A DNA stretch of 64,000 bases from Xanthostigma xanthostigma (taxonomy: Eukaryota > Arthropoda > Insecta > Raphidioptera > Raphidiidae), in the NCBI GenBank assembly GCA_963575645.1, contig OY754475.1, positions 5,456,001 through 5,520,000 of the forward strand, written 5' to 3'. A program made the position numbers and the translations under genes. Below the pieces are notes generated by a model. It saw nothing but the letters and a program-made list of their open reading frames with translations, was not told the origin of the DNA and made no database searches. Shown piece after piece: positions 23,805-38,800 of the stretch (within the stretch, counting starts at the first letter, position 1; each line of letters opens with the position of its first letter).

Positions 23805-26800
23805 CTGAAAAAACAAATAAACCAGGATCAGCACCCCTGTGATTACGACGGACGATTTGGAGGAATTTCAAAGTACCTGATAATAAACGGTGTTTGGTGT
23901 GTTTTTATCTGGTGTCCATGTGATAACACCCGGTTCGCCTGCGTCGCAAACTAACTCAAGAGTACGTTGGTATCCTCCAAATGAGGCGAAGTCTTCTGGA
24001 GCGGCGTCACCTCGTGGTGTCCAATGACATAATCGACCGACACCGGTTGGAACGATTTCTCCTGAATTTGTTTGAGCGACTCCGGCAAATATCCTGTAGT
24101 TCTGTAACGAGAATGTTTTTAACAGTGTAAAATAAAATATAACATCAACACTAAAAATGTTTATTTATTTTTGAAAACATCTTCTTCTAATATTTACTTC
24201 AAAGAGATTAAATACTGAAGGCTTTTCACGAAACAATTGATTTTAAATGTATTTAAAGATAGTAAGTTTTTAAAATATGTTTCAGTTACTAACCGCTCTT
24301 TCTTCTGGAGTTCTATGCTCATATCCTCCAACTGGATCATCGGTAATATAGAACGGATGATATCTTGCCGGAACTTCCGGATCAATACCGCCTTCAACAA
24401 CAAACGTATACGTCTTTCCGCGAACTACGTTAATTTCAGGAATCAAAAGTCCATTGATGTACCATGAAATTCCCCACCCGACGTGTCCAGTAATAGCTGA
24501 ATATCCTTTCTTTCCACCAGTTGGCCCCATCTGTGCATAGAACACTCCGTCTTCGGGTTCGTAACATTGGATTGGTGGAATATCCCACGCTTCTTTACTA
24601 GCCACCGCTTTTGGAGTCGGAACTGGTCTCGGAGTGGTCGTGCTACCTCTTGCTTTTGTAGTTTGTCTGCTAGTTCCTCTTTGACTCGTTCTTCTTCTTT
24701 CGTTGGTCGATTCTTTCGACGAATCTTTCTCAGTTTCTTCTTCTTTGAATCGATTTCCACCTCTTTCGTTCTGACGAGACGGCACCCTGCTTGTTTGGGT
24801 TGTCGCACTATTCTGAGGACGATCGGTTTCTGGCATCGGACAGTTCCATTTCGGTTGACGACCGAAGTCGAGGAACTGATCGCCTTTCAAGTACTGACTG
24901 TGGAACGACACTTCGTTGCGCGAATTCAGAGGGCCGACAGCCCAAATTATTGGCTGCGATTGGTTAGTTAAAATGTGACGATCCAACTCGTCGGCCGGTT
25001 TCAAAGTTCTTTGATACGTCACAATCGAGTAGCCGTTGACCATCGCTGCGTTCAACAGACGGACGCTGTTCGAATTATCCTGAAAAACAAGAGTTCCGAT
25101 AAGAAATGAGTATCGGTCAAGCGTTTCAAGACATTTAGAACTTACAGCTAGACGTTCGTCAGGACAAGATCCTCTGGTTCCAGCGCATTGTGATTTGTCA
25201 TCGAGGAAGTAATCGATCGCGTATCCTTTCAGAGACGCCTTGTCTACCCAGGCCACAGTGACGTCACCTCCAATCATAGCGCTCTTGTGATCGTCGCCGG
25301 ATAAACCGAACGACATGTATTCGTTGTCTTCTGTAAAAAAAAATCGTATTACAGTATATTGTGCGACTAGTGAGAGAAGGAGAAGATTCCATGAGCGTGA
25401 AATTTGCCGCACGAGCGTAGCGGGTGCGGTAACACGCGAGTGGAATATTCTCCTTCGATCAATAGTCGCACATAATACTTTATTCAATTAGCACGAGTAA
25501 TATGTAATCGGGGCCCTGATAAAAGAGGGAGAAATAATAAATTACTTCATGTTGACGCGTAGAGTGCGAATAATGAGCCGAAACTGCACGGTAATATATT
25601 ACTGCATAGTTTCTGGACCAATAGGAACGCGGCAAACGTGAAGTAATTTATTATTTCTCCCAAATTTAACAGGGCCCCGAAATTATATATTACTCACGCG
25701 TGTTGATTAAACACTTTTTTTGCTCGACGGGCAGAAAGCGTCCACTTTCGTCCCGCTGCGCTAAACGAAGTTGCCTCTTCCTGCCTATACGTCGAGCAAA
25801 AAAATAGTATACACACCACGGGAAGTAAAGTAAGAAAGCCTAAGATCACATATTTGTTAACCTTGGCTTCGCGTCGGCCAACAATTATATGTGATCTCAG
25901 ACATTTCTTACTTTACCTCCCTAGGTGTGTAATATTATCTTTTACCCGCAACATAAAACGTTGAATAATTTGATGCGCTAGAAAAATATTCTTTTTTAAA
26001 GCCATTTGACAGAAAACTTTCTTATCTTTTTATAGCTTAGATTTCATTGACAAAATACTAAAAATCACAATTTCTGGCATATATTATATATACTCGTATA
26101 TGAATGCAATCACGTATTTTGGAAAGATTTGGTTTGTTTGCATGCTTTCTCGCGTTAAATTCAAGTAGTTTTTAAGTAAAATTCTTGTCTTTATCATTTC
26201 CGATTCCGTGTTGCGGATGTAGTTATTTTGTTAACAAATGAACGATTTGCTTCCTTATGATGCGCAAAAGGTTACAATAATATAATTGTTAATTCTAATT
26301 GTTTATACCTCTATACTAAGCGTCGAACAGTATTAATTGGTAGTTTCTTTTTAAACATTTAAAATTAATAAGAATTATAAAAACATTAACAGTGAATATC
26401 GTACTACTTATATTTTAAATTGTTGTAAACTGGTTTAGTTATTCCGCATAAATACATAAAAAATGTAATATTTTTGGCAGAAAGAAGAACAATTAAAAAT
26501 TATTTTTGTATTTTGTAGAGCGTGAAGATAATCTGATCGCATTTTTAATATTGAATATTTAAATACTTAAAACATTTTAATGCAAGACGATACAAAAAAA
26601 GGTACTGTGTTCCGTTTACGATTTCTAATCATTTCAGATGATCGCCGAGAGAAACTATATTATATTCGATTTATTAAATATGGAAATTCTATCATTATAG
26701 CGTAGCACGTTTACATTATACCCCCTGTGGCGAGAAAAGATCAAAAATAAAACGCTTCCTTCTGTAATATATTATGTGACAACATTTTGAATCGAAGAAA

Positions 26801-29800
26801 TTGCCTTGCTGTATTGAAAAAAACAAGAAATGCATAGTTTAAAAGATTAAAGAAAAACAAAAAGCGAGAATCTCCCACCCTTCTATCTCCGAACCACCGA
26901 ACATGATTTTTAAAAGGAATATAGGGCCTCATAGGTCCCACGAAAAAAGGAAGGAACCTTCCCCACGCGAGTAGCCGACCAGTTTTTATTAATATTCCGA
27001 TCCATATAACGAAGTTCGGTGTAGGTATTTATTTTTTTGTAATAGACAATCAATTTCTCTTTCATAATTAATAAAGGCGATGATTCGCTGTAGGGTAACG
27101 AGATCTTAACCTCGACTCAACTGTTTTTTTACTCTAAAAACAAATGGCAAACATCAAATGCATCATTGCTTAGAGGTATATTTTTAAATGCTATCAGATG
27201 AAACGATTATTATTATTTAAGATTGAGGTTAATGCGGCTTGAATAAATGAGTATCCTTGAAACTTACAAATAAATCATTGCAAATAGGTGGAATGCATTT
27301 AATTCACACAAAAAAGAAACAAATACAGGAAATAAGTATAATTCCTGCCAATATTGTATAATAAATGATACCGCAAACCACAAAAAACAAACAAACTTGA
27401 AGACGAATTAACATGACAAAGAAATTGATAATTATTTTTAATATAAGGCCGGAACATCTTCGGTTTTTAATCAGTACTAATTTATTAATACAAGGTCTCT
27501 GGAATTACATTTTTGAAGGTATTTTGTACGACATCCAGACAGGAGATCGCGTTTTATGTTGGATGAACCCAATAAATACTATTAATAAATCCATCGCTTT
27601 ACTGTCTGTTCTGTGTGGTTCATTTGTGGTTGTACCAACGTCTGCATGACCACAAAACTGTCGTTGGAAAGTGGTCGAGTTCAACCACATTAGGACCACT
27701 TTTTTGTGATCGGAATTCTTAGAAATAAGGTAGTGAATCAAAAATAGATTAAGATTAACTTAGACTTTATAATTAGATACACACATGCGGTTGAAGTTAA
27801 TAAAAGAGTGTCAAATTAGTATCTGTATAAAGAATCATGAAAAATATTGTGTGGTATGGCGTATATAGAGAGTAGGGCTCAATTAAAAAAAAAAGAGAAA
27901 AAAATTTAGAAACTAAAGTTGGGTTGCAGCATCTACGGTCAGGCTGATGTTAATAGCTGTGCCTAATCCATTTGGATGTTAACACAGAGACTTATTGTGT
28001 GTTTATCTCTTGTCTGTGTTTTATTTTATAAGAACAGCAGCGATTACAAAAGAGTGAAATGATGTTTCTCTCCGCGCCGCAACTCGTACTTTCACTTGCA
28101 TACGTACAAGTGACTCGAGTGGATCATTATTATTAGTGATCACAGTGAGCCGATGTCTCGAGATTCTTTTGTTGTTATCAGAGGCGTAGCTGTACGCTAC
28201 TTCCTTCATTTCTCAAGACAACCCAAGTTGCCAAGTCTCGTTTTCTCGATAAAACAGTGGCGGATTTACTAACAGGCTAAGTAGGCTGAAGCCTAGGGCG
28301 GCAGATTTATTTCGATTTAAAAAATTAAAAAAAAAATATTATACACACAAAATACGAATATCGAAAATTGGAGAAAATCCAAATATAGTCAGTGCTAAAT
28401 ACTAAATATTTCAACATCTCTACATGAACAATTGCTAAAGGCTTTGTAAAATATATTTTAATGATCATGAATTTTTAGAATATCGCAATAGCGATTCGAT
28501 ATTATAATCGAAATTTAGTTATTTTTAAATATTTTCTTCACTGATAATTACTATAATTTTTTCTCCATGTACCTAATTATTATGAGATCTGCTTACACAA
28601 TTCAATCTTGATATATCGATGGTCTAATCATGATTGTTGCAGCAAATTGTCAAATTCAATTTCAGAAAATTATTTCTTTATGCGTTAAAAATACTGACTA
28701 AAATAATCAAGGATCTGACACCTTAGTTCTCAATGATACTAACCATACTGGAAAAGTTGATGTAACGAGGATGATGAAGCACAAATCATAAAGTTGGAAT
28801 TTTATTGATAGAAAATGTAATTGATATGATTGTGGACTAAGGTATCAAAATTCAGAGGCGGCAAAAATTGAATAGCCTATACAGGCGGCAAATCTGTAAA
28901 TCCGCCACTGCGATCAAATGTCGATATAGATTATTATCGATCCGTTTCTCCTTTCCGTGCGTTTAGAATTTTTGCGAAGGGGCTACTTGGTCAGTTACTG
29001 TTACGAACAATAGTGACGGTTTTGCGCAGCCTACTAAGTCCGTTTATCGAATATAGCGCACTTATACATAACCAAAAAAATCTTGATATGTGTTTCAGAT
29101 CCAATAATTAAGTATTATAATATTATTTTTTTTAAGAAGACAAAAAATGCTGATATTTTCAATTTTTGTAGAGCCTGAGGAAGTTTTAAAAATTAAAACG
29201 AAACGTCGCGATTGAAAATATAACTTAACAGCATTTTTTGTTATTGATCCATTATCCTCTTAAAAAAAATAATATTACAAAAAAAAGACGGGTTGCACTC
29301 CGAGAGTGCCGTCAGAAGTGAAAAATATGTGATTAGGTACATTTTGTATTTATTTTAAAATAGCTAAGCAAAAAAAATCAAAAAAGTTTTCGTCTTACGA
29401 ATTTTGTCTTACGCATTTTCGATCAGACAATCTGACGCGAGTTTAACATTTTTTACCCTTTACAAAAAAAGTGTACAACGCCGCTAAAGAAGTTTTCACT
29501 TCAAAAATCTTTATATACAGTCGAACCTGGATAAGCGGGAGTTCAAGGGAGCGCGATCTCCATTTCGCTTATGGAGGTTTTTCACAAACCCGAGTTTCTA
29601 GCTTATCGAAGTACTTACAGGAGTGGCCTTTCTTACTTATAGAAGGTCTATAAAAATACAGCAAATATGTAGCGATAAACATGTATGGATTTATTCGACA
29701 TAGATGCACTATTTATACCTTAATTGTTTATTATCTATCTTATATATATATAAAAATGAATCCCTATATCCCTTGGTCACGCCATCACGCGTGAACGGCT

Positions 29801-32800
29801 GGACCGATTTCAATATTTTTTTTTTGTTGTGTTTGTTATTGTCAGGAGAAGGTTCTTGACAGAAAAAATTTAAAAAATTGCGCGGTAAAAGAGAAAATTT
29901 AAGAATCCTTATTTAAGAAAACTTAACAACCATATATCTAGATCGAGGATGTAAAAAAACTGAATATCGTTTAAAACAAATGCTTTTTTTTCGAGCACGA
30001 CGGCGCAGCCGGAGTGCTCGACATACACACATATACGCCCATGTATATTTTAAAATAGCTAGCAATTAATAAAATAGATAGATAGATGTTCCAATTAAAT
30101 TGTTTTATTATTTCACTTTATACGTAGCGAAGCACGTACAGGGCCGCTAGTTTTATATAGGTACGACACAGGTAAATGTTTATGCGAAAAATCAAGATTT
30201 AATTATTATATTTATTTTTAAACCGATGAATTTTAATTGCGAATTATTGCAGCTGTTTGTATCCAGTAATTTATTATGTAGAAAATATATTTCAAAACAA
30301 ATCAAGATAAAGAACTAAGCGCAGTGTCATTGTACTTAGGTATCCGGCATGATCCGGCGTTCAAGTTTCCATGGACATTATGTCATTAAATTATGACATA
30401 ATATGGCACAAAACCACAAATTATATGCGAAAATGAGTCCATGCCGCCTTCTTTGTTTGTCCTACATTGAATCTATGCACATATATACAGGATGTCCAAC
30501 AATTAAAAAAGAAAACGCGCTGCGTCAGGCGTCTATGACAGCTTCTCATTAGAACGACAGGAAACTAAATAATAATTAGTACTAGGCCCAGTTAACCATG
30601 ACCTTGATGGACCAAAATTATTAATTTTTAAACAACAACGAGATGATCTAGTTTTTTGTAGAGTCGTCGTTTGTAACTGCGCATTGAACTCTCTACTACC
30701 AAACGAACAATTTTGCAACGTAAGTCCACGAAAAAAAGGTGGCAATCTAGAAATTAGGGCGAAGCCCATCCCGGCCGCTATTTTGATATAAACTTCTGGG
30801 GAAAAGAATCTTGACGGAGAGCATTGTGATCTTATAAGGGTTACGTTCTGTTTTTTAATCTGAGAATAGAAGTTTTCGGGTGATCATTTATTTCTGATAA
30901 GCGGAGTTCATTCAGAATTCTGTTGTCCTATAAAACTTATAAACAACATTTGGATCACATAAACTGTATTTTTTTAAATCAAAATATTTTCTTCAAAGTA
31001 GCATTGTGCCAGTTACACGTATTAAAGAAATTTGGACACATTTCAAAATACAAATTAAATTTAATTAGATAATATTTTCCTCTATTGCTTTTAAAAATAT
31101 ATAGTTTTTTAGTGTGAAAACGGAATACTGACTTCTGATTAAATTATTAAATTATTTATTTACTTATTGAGGATTATTGACGTTCCACAACAATATTTAG
31201 CGTCTAGTTACATTAAAATTAAAATAAACGACATCCCAAAATAACCATTAGCGGAAGTGAGGTTAGAATCCACGGTAGTGTCAGCGTGATAACCGCTACA
31301 TCAAGCTGTACCTAGAGGAAAATCTTATATAAACGTGCTCGGCTATCATCAAGTTCGTAATTATGAAGAGACGTGTGTCGACAACATTCGGTATACAATT
31401 ATATCCATTCAGAACGAATATCTTCATTGAGAGAATCGTTAATTTATAGCTCATGTAGATTGTAACCTTGCAATTACATTCGCTTTATTTGAGATCTGTT
31501 TATAGACCCGTCTATATCAACTATTATAAATCTTTCGACAAATACGAAAACAAATATCGCGAAATCTATTAAAAATTTTGCAATTTTTTTCAACGACAAA
31601 GTGAAAGGTACGTAGCATTGAGAGTTAGGATGTGTAATTTCGATTCGTCTTGTTGGTTTTAAAATTTATTTGGTACATTTGAAACTAAAAACACATGACT
31701 CTGTAATCTAAAAAAAACACACACACACATTCAAAGCATTAATAATACAAATCCTCTGTATTTTCAAAATTCAGTATCTTAGAAGATCGAATGATGTTCG
31801 AAATACAGTGCCGGATTAACCTATAAGCAAATTAAACAATTGCTTAGGGCATCACGTCTCAGGGGGCACCAAGAAGCACAACTCAGAAATGAAAAGTACC
31901 TCATTAAACCGTGTCAACATTTTTTTTTTCTTTTTGTCATGTCCTGAAAAATTTTATCTATACTGGTATGTCTTTAGAAGTATACAAGTTAAAAATAAAT
32001 AATAATTTATTTTTGAAAATAAACACGAAAAAAACATCATTTCTTAAGGATTCAATTTTTTTAATTTTAAAGTTTTAAACCTTTTTTCTATTAATTGTAC
32101 AAAAATGCCTAAGGTCCGATTTTATATACAGGCAAATTTTCAATGAGAGCATTGATTGTATTTTTTTGTAATTTTTTTCCTAAAAATTTTTGCTTTTTAA
32201 CTTTTTTCTATCAATTTGACTTTTTTATAAACTGAACATATTAGAGATGGGGCTCATAAGCAAGAAATGCTTAGGGCATCAAGGAGTCTTAATCCGACAC
32301 TGTCGAAACATACACATTTTCTGCTGGTTTTCCGTTCATTTTCAGTATATTTTAAACATTTTTGACAGCTTCATTGGATAACAAGCTTCGGTTTTATTAG
32401 AATGCTTATGGAAATTGCAATTAGCGTCTGCTGTTGTTTACATAATATATTTCTAATGGTATAGGTTTAGGTGATTTATGAAAATTACTGTTGAATTAGA
32501 ACGTGTACGTTTATTTTACCTTTACGAACTAGTGTTAAATGAATCATTTTATGGTCGCTGTAAAGGCACGAGAAACAACTATTTTATAGAATTAGTACGC
32601 TACTTATACATATCTGTTAATTATCTCATATTATGTTAAAAAGAAGGAAACGATTGATAGTATTTTTCAAGTTGCATTTTTACGGAATAAATCATAAACT
32701 TACCAAGTTTCGAGACAAGCTGAATAACAATGCTGTCTCCTGCAACGGCCCAGCGAACTTCAAACGCCAAATCGTCAAACAATACTTCACAATTTAATTT

Positions 32801-35800
32801 CGACTGAAACAAAAAATTAAATTAAATATTTTTTGTTTTCCTTTAAACTTTATTACATCTACATAATTTCGATTTGTTTATGGCGTTTCGTTAGTTTTTT
32901 GTACTGGTTTCTTTTGTTACTTGAGGATATTGGGTAGGTAATTGAATCATAGACTATAGAGATACTAGACTGGAGTACGCGAGTGGGCCGTGAAAGTGTC
33001 TGCGCAATTCAGACATGAGAACAGTTCCTTATCTCTATGGTAACTAATCATACAAAACAATTCTGATTTGAGTAAACAAATATCTGGTTTTCTGGGCTTT
33101 CTGCAGCGTTCTCTCTCTCAACTGAGGACACTTTCACTTACGGCAAGCATACGAACTAGCGTACTCTAGTTACTTATATCTCTATGGTCTGAACACAAAA
33201 TCGAAGACCTGGCTGAAGGGTAGTGGGCCATGAATTTTTAACTTTGCGAAAGCTTTCGATAAACAAGTGAACAACGTAAATATGGCTACTGTTTAACAAA
33301 ATGTGTTGTAAGTTTTTTTTTTGTAACATTTCAACTGAACAACATTTATCAATATTTACATTAATTATTATGCAAATTATATGATATTTGTATTTGAATA
33401 ATAAAATGGGCGTGTTCACGGTTTATCTAATGCCGATCTCACAGAAGACGTTCAACTGTTCCGATATCGTTCTTCTGTTACTAGGGTTACCAACTCTTTG
33501 ATTGAAACCGTATTTCAATAAAGTTCTGTATGGCGCATTCTGGTTTTAAAGTGTAACAAACGAATTTAGTTAAAGACCGCACACACTTGTCAAGCTTAAA
33601 TCTGCACAGCAAGGAGCAAAAAAGCCTGTTCGTGAAGGTACCTGTGCTGCACATTAGACCAGCACCTGCAACAACCGGCAGTCTCTTTCTGTCTAGCCGT
33701 GCTGGACCGATTCAGTGCGCTAGAGTGAGGTGTCGTGTTCATTAGTTAATTTTCGTTGACAAAACTTAACCTGAAAACTGCAAAATGTCTACCGCACATT
33801 ACAAATAGTATATTACCTACACCACACTGGCCGAAAGTGTGATATTCTTGCCCTGCACGCCAAGGTATCAGAATTTCGGCCAGTGTGGTGTATACTATTT
33901 TTCTTCATACCTCGGTCGTAAGCACATTAATTAATTAATTACTTATAAATTACATAAAAACACAGATAAATTTCAAGCAAGAAGCTTTGAGGTTAAACGT
34001 AACAACACGAATGACAGCTGTTCGCGACTATTAGCTGAAATGTAATAGGGTTGCTATGGAAACGACATCTAAACAACAGTTGATTGCTTGTTTAATTGCT
34101 TTACTACCGGCCGAACGTACGAACTTCTCGCATTGGTGCGTGTAATTCCACCAAGGAGAATCGAGGTATAAAGAAAATGTTCTGTTTGTGCTGGTGCCTG
34201 GTCTAGTTTGCGACATTGTGCAGGTGCAGGTCGTAGCAGTGTGCGCGGTCTTTCATTTCTAGACTGGATAATAAACCTCCATGAATTTTAAGGCCCCTAA
34301 AACAATTACGAGACCGATCGTGCCAATTGCATTATTACAACTTATTTAATTGTATATTTTCGATGCCTTGCAATGTTTACAGAAGTGCAAATTCAATGCA
34401 AGTGGCTAATAAATTAGGCGATGCGGCACACCTTTGTGCAAACATATTTCATATCGCATCATTATTACATAAGATACGCCGGTATAATTATTATTACGTC
34501 AGGTCGTTATTTACTTTTTCTGTTATTTGGCGCTCTTAGCCTCTTATTATTGTTGACAGGATGACTTTATAAACTTGTGTGGTCTCTCACGTTGGGATTG
34601 ATCATTTATTTACTTCGTATTGGTGAGAGAATTTTATGGTTTTAAATATTCGTATTAATTATTTTATAAACATCAGTAAGTATTCTTAAGGAAGTTGATG
34701 CGTTACAGTCCCAATCAAAAGTAAGTCGAATTCTAAATGGGAACTTTTCCATTATAAATTTTTACAAAAGGTTATAAGTCGATGATTAATAAATTTGTCA
34801 TAAAGGCATTTAAATTAATATTTTTTTTCAATATTAATTAATTATTTCAGAATTTTACTTAATGGACTAACTTCTCAATTTTTTGCAAGTACAAAGTTAG
34901 GTTAGAAAAATAAATTTTTGTAAATATCTGTATTTTACATATTTTTTGCAGTAAATAATTAAAAAAATAAATTAAAAGTAATAAAAATTAAATCATTAAA
35001 AAGTTGAAAATTCAGTTAAAATTGGCAAGAATAAAAGTCCATAATCGAAAAGTGTTAGAGGTTTAATAATTTTTTTTATTGATTAAAAGTCTCCTAATTA
35101 AACTGGAAAAAATATTAAAATATGCGTAAGACATCGATGCTTTACATAGTTAATTTTCGGAGCTGCTGATATTATTTGGTTATTTGCAAAAAATTAAAAT
35201 GTAGGTACCGTTTGCATGCTAGTTGACATATTTTCCATAAAACTAAATGTACCTAAAAGTTTTTTTTAATTTTTAACTTTATAAGTCTCCTAATGATTTT
35301 GGATTTTTTACAGAAAATTTTGTCATAAAAAACTCTATTAAAAAAACTTTATTTCAGATTTTTTTCATTATCTTTGTAAAACGGCTCAACCTCCTTAAGA
35401 CACGAAGATATCTTCATACATAAGTCATCACAATTAAGCGCACTCTATATTCCAACCAAAATTTTCTCTACATATTTTGCGCCTAGGGGCCACCTGAAAT
35501 TGCCGCCCCCCTAAATTGATTAGACGAAAACACGAAATCTAATTAAATAAAATACATTTTCATTCACCAAAACCGATATATTAATAAATCACCGTTTCGC
35601 GAACATCGAATGTACTGCTACGGTAAATTAAAATTTAACAGCGCGTTCTGTTATTAATTTGATTTATTGCAATGTTATATTCGAGCCCGAAAAACAAAAT
35701 GGCTCATGTCCAATTTGCGGCGTACGTTATGCCCACCCAGCTACTTCAGTCTATATTTAAAGGCGCGCTTTTGTGATTTATGGCGTTCCAAGTATCGACT

Positions 35801-38800
35801 GTATATAGGATTCATGTTCGGGTTTCTCCTAGATTTCTGCTAGATTTGCATACTAGTTTTCTAGCGCTGGTTTTCTCGATTGCTGTTATGTGCTCGCTTC
35901 ACACGAGACGTCTTTTCAAGCTAGTTTTGTGAATAGATCTGGTGCACGCGCAGTGACAGTTCAAATATAAACACAGAGCAAAACGTGTCTGTTGTCTGAC
36001 ACTGAGCAGAATGACGCCGTGCTGGTTTGTAGGCGTTTATTCAAGTCGCCGACGTGACAAGACACTGCTTCCAGATTGGGTCTTGCTCACATACCTAGCA
36101 GCGAACCTAGCAAGGAAAATAACCTCTGTTCTAATTTTAAAAGCTATCTTCTAAGCTAGCAGGCGAGCCCGCAGTGACTTTAGTTCCAGCTTCGTACCCA
36201 GTCTATACCGGCCAGCAGAACTCCAAGCAGTGTCTTATAATTAGTGATGTTCCGGATCGTTAAAAATGTATATCCGCGGATACGGATCTGAATACGGATA
36301 TTTGGTTTCAAGATTCGCGGATACGGATACGGATCTTAACTTTCTTAGAGTACGCGGCGGTAAATATTGCACATCGACCTTTGGAAAGAGACTAACTGTT
36401 ACGGGAAAAAGTTATTCATAACAGATTGTCTCTTTCCAAAGATCGATGTGCAATATCTCATTATAAAGATAGTTTTTTAGTACCTTTGAGTTATGTACTA
36501 TTGGCATGGTACTCACTACGATAAATGTTTGCAATATAAAGGTGCCAAATACGATTTTACAAAATAAAAAATAATCTGAATGGAATTTAACAGTTTTTCA
36601 TTATTACCTAATCACCTATATATATAAAATTTCATCTATGAATTGAAAATTAATAAGGTAAAAGATCTGCCAAAAACTAACGGGTACGGATACGGATCTT
36701 TTTTCTCCCTCGGATATCTACAATCTGGTGAATTCAGTCGTCAGCTCCGACATAGGCGCTTTTGCTCCTTGACCACAGATGTTATGCTGTCGCGATTTGT
36801 TGTGCTGCCATGTTACATTTATTTAGCATTCCGGTGTAAAGGGATGGCAATGCTATAATTTATTATTAAACCGAAAACGTACAAAACCATTTACCAAAAT
36901 AATTAACTGCGGTAATATCAGCTTACAATCAAATCAATCGACGGTTGACCGACCTCATTAAGGCAGTTCTTAATGGCCGATTCCACTGACGATACAAATA
37001 ATAACAATAGTGTTGAATATTTCAAATATTGATTGCTTGAGTGTGTCACAGTTGAGTAAATGTTAGCTCAACCGCCGCGATAGTAGAGGATTCAGGTAGA
37101 GTTCCAACGGTGATTTTGTTTGAAAATACATTTTCAACAATATTAATAGCAAACTTTCAAAGATCTAACTGATAAAAACAATAAAAAAATTGAAAAATAT
37201 AAAGCGAGAGTGCAAATTTTGTGAGTAGGGGATAATCTCCGGAACAACTGCACCTATTTGAAAAATTCTTTCATCATTATTTAGAATGATCCTTCAGGAC
37301 GGACATAGGCCATATATTATCGCGTTACAATAATAGTATATTGTGCGACTAGTGAGAGAAGGAGAAGATTCTATGAGTGTGAAATTTTCCGCACGAGCGT
37401 AGCGAGTGCGGTAACACGTGAGTGGAATATTCTCCTTCGATCAATAGTCGCACATAATACTTTATTCAACTAGCACGAGTAATAATATTATGTAATAGGG
37501 GCCCTGATAAAAGAGGGAGAAATAATAAATCACTTCATTGATTGACGTACCCACCGCCCTCAATGCACACAAGACGGCCCTGACTTTCGCTGAATTGTGA
37601 TGCTGTTTTCATATATACAGATCGCTACCGCGTTCCTATGGGTCCAGAAACTATGCAGTAATATATTACCGTACAGTTTCGGCTCATTATTCGCACTCTA
37701 CGCGTCAACATGAAGCGTGTTGAATAAAAGTGCTTTTCGTGGAGACCAAATTTTGCAGTCGACGAAAAAACGGACCGGACCACTATACGAAATATTAAAT
37801 GTGACGTCACTCCATTAATTCACGGAACGCATTTTATATGTTATATATTTATTGATGCATTTTTTTTAGTGTATGCACAACGATTTAATGAAGATCATCG
37901 AAGCGGCAATTTGGACAATTAATATAATTATTCAAAATTATTTCAAACCGTTTCCGATTAATAAACAAAACCTTGAACAATAGTTTGAACACGTCTATAG
38001 TTTTCAATTGTATTTCGGTACTCATGTAGAAAAATGTCAAAATCAAATTATGATTAATTTGCAGACTAGAATTAAAAATAAATTTTAACAAAAAAAATAT
38101 CAGCGGAATTCACGCCGGTAAAAAATTGTGACAAAAGAACATTTATTCTAAATACTTGACGGAATTTTTCAACTATACTTTACGACTTTTTTGTTCGTCG
38201 CTCTATAAACGGCAATTTTACCAATAAAGGCCGATGCACACAAGCTATACTTTTTGTGTCGAAAACGCGCGACTTAAGACGCTAAATCGCGAGTTGGAGT
38301 TCAATCCGCGATACTCGTGTATTACGTATGCCTTACGCTGCATCTGTCCACGTTCTTAATCGCAAACTCGCGCAACAAAAAGCAGCATATTTGCATTGAC
38401 TCTTGCTGATTTAAGTTGAACTAGCTTTTAATAGCGTCTTTGCTTGCGTTAATGTCGGTTTTGATGAGACAGACAGTCAAAAAATGTGAAATATAAATTC
38501 AAGCGTAATTCTATGAACTAAATTTCGCCCTGTAATAAATTTTGGCATGTCATGTACAGGGTTGCAACGATATATCGGTCAGCCGACATTATCGATAATA
38601 TCGCAACGAAAATATCGATATGATATTATCGATATTATGGCATAAAAATATCGGAGAGTAAATGTGACTTAAGGAATTTCGAATTTCGCGGTTTTTTTGT
38701 GTGTTGGTGGAAGGTTAATTAACAAAATTTATCGATATTTAAAGGGTCGATATTATCGATATCGGTTCGATGTCGATATAAATATTGACATTAAAATTAT

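Noticed and set aside
24282-25487. A continuous 401-codon minus-strand ORF across this span
   Set aside because: Splice sites and family alignment show exons 25146-25330 and 24294-25079. The upstream part is palindromic repeat and 25080-25145 is an in-frame intron.
31255-31320. tRNA-like minus-strand segment with GGATTCTAACC
   Set aside because: The B box deviates from consensus and the cloverleaf does not form. Left uncalled.
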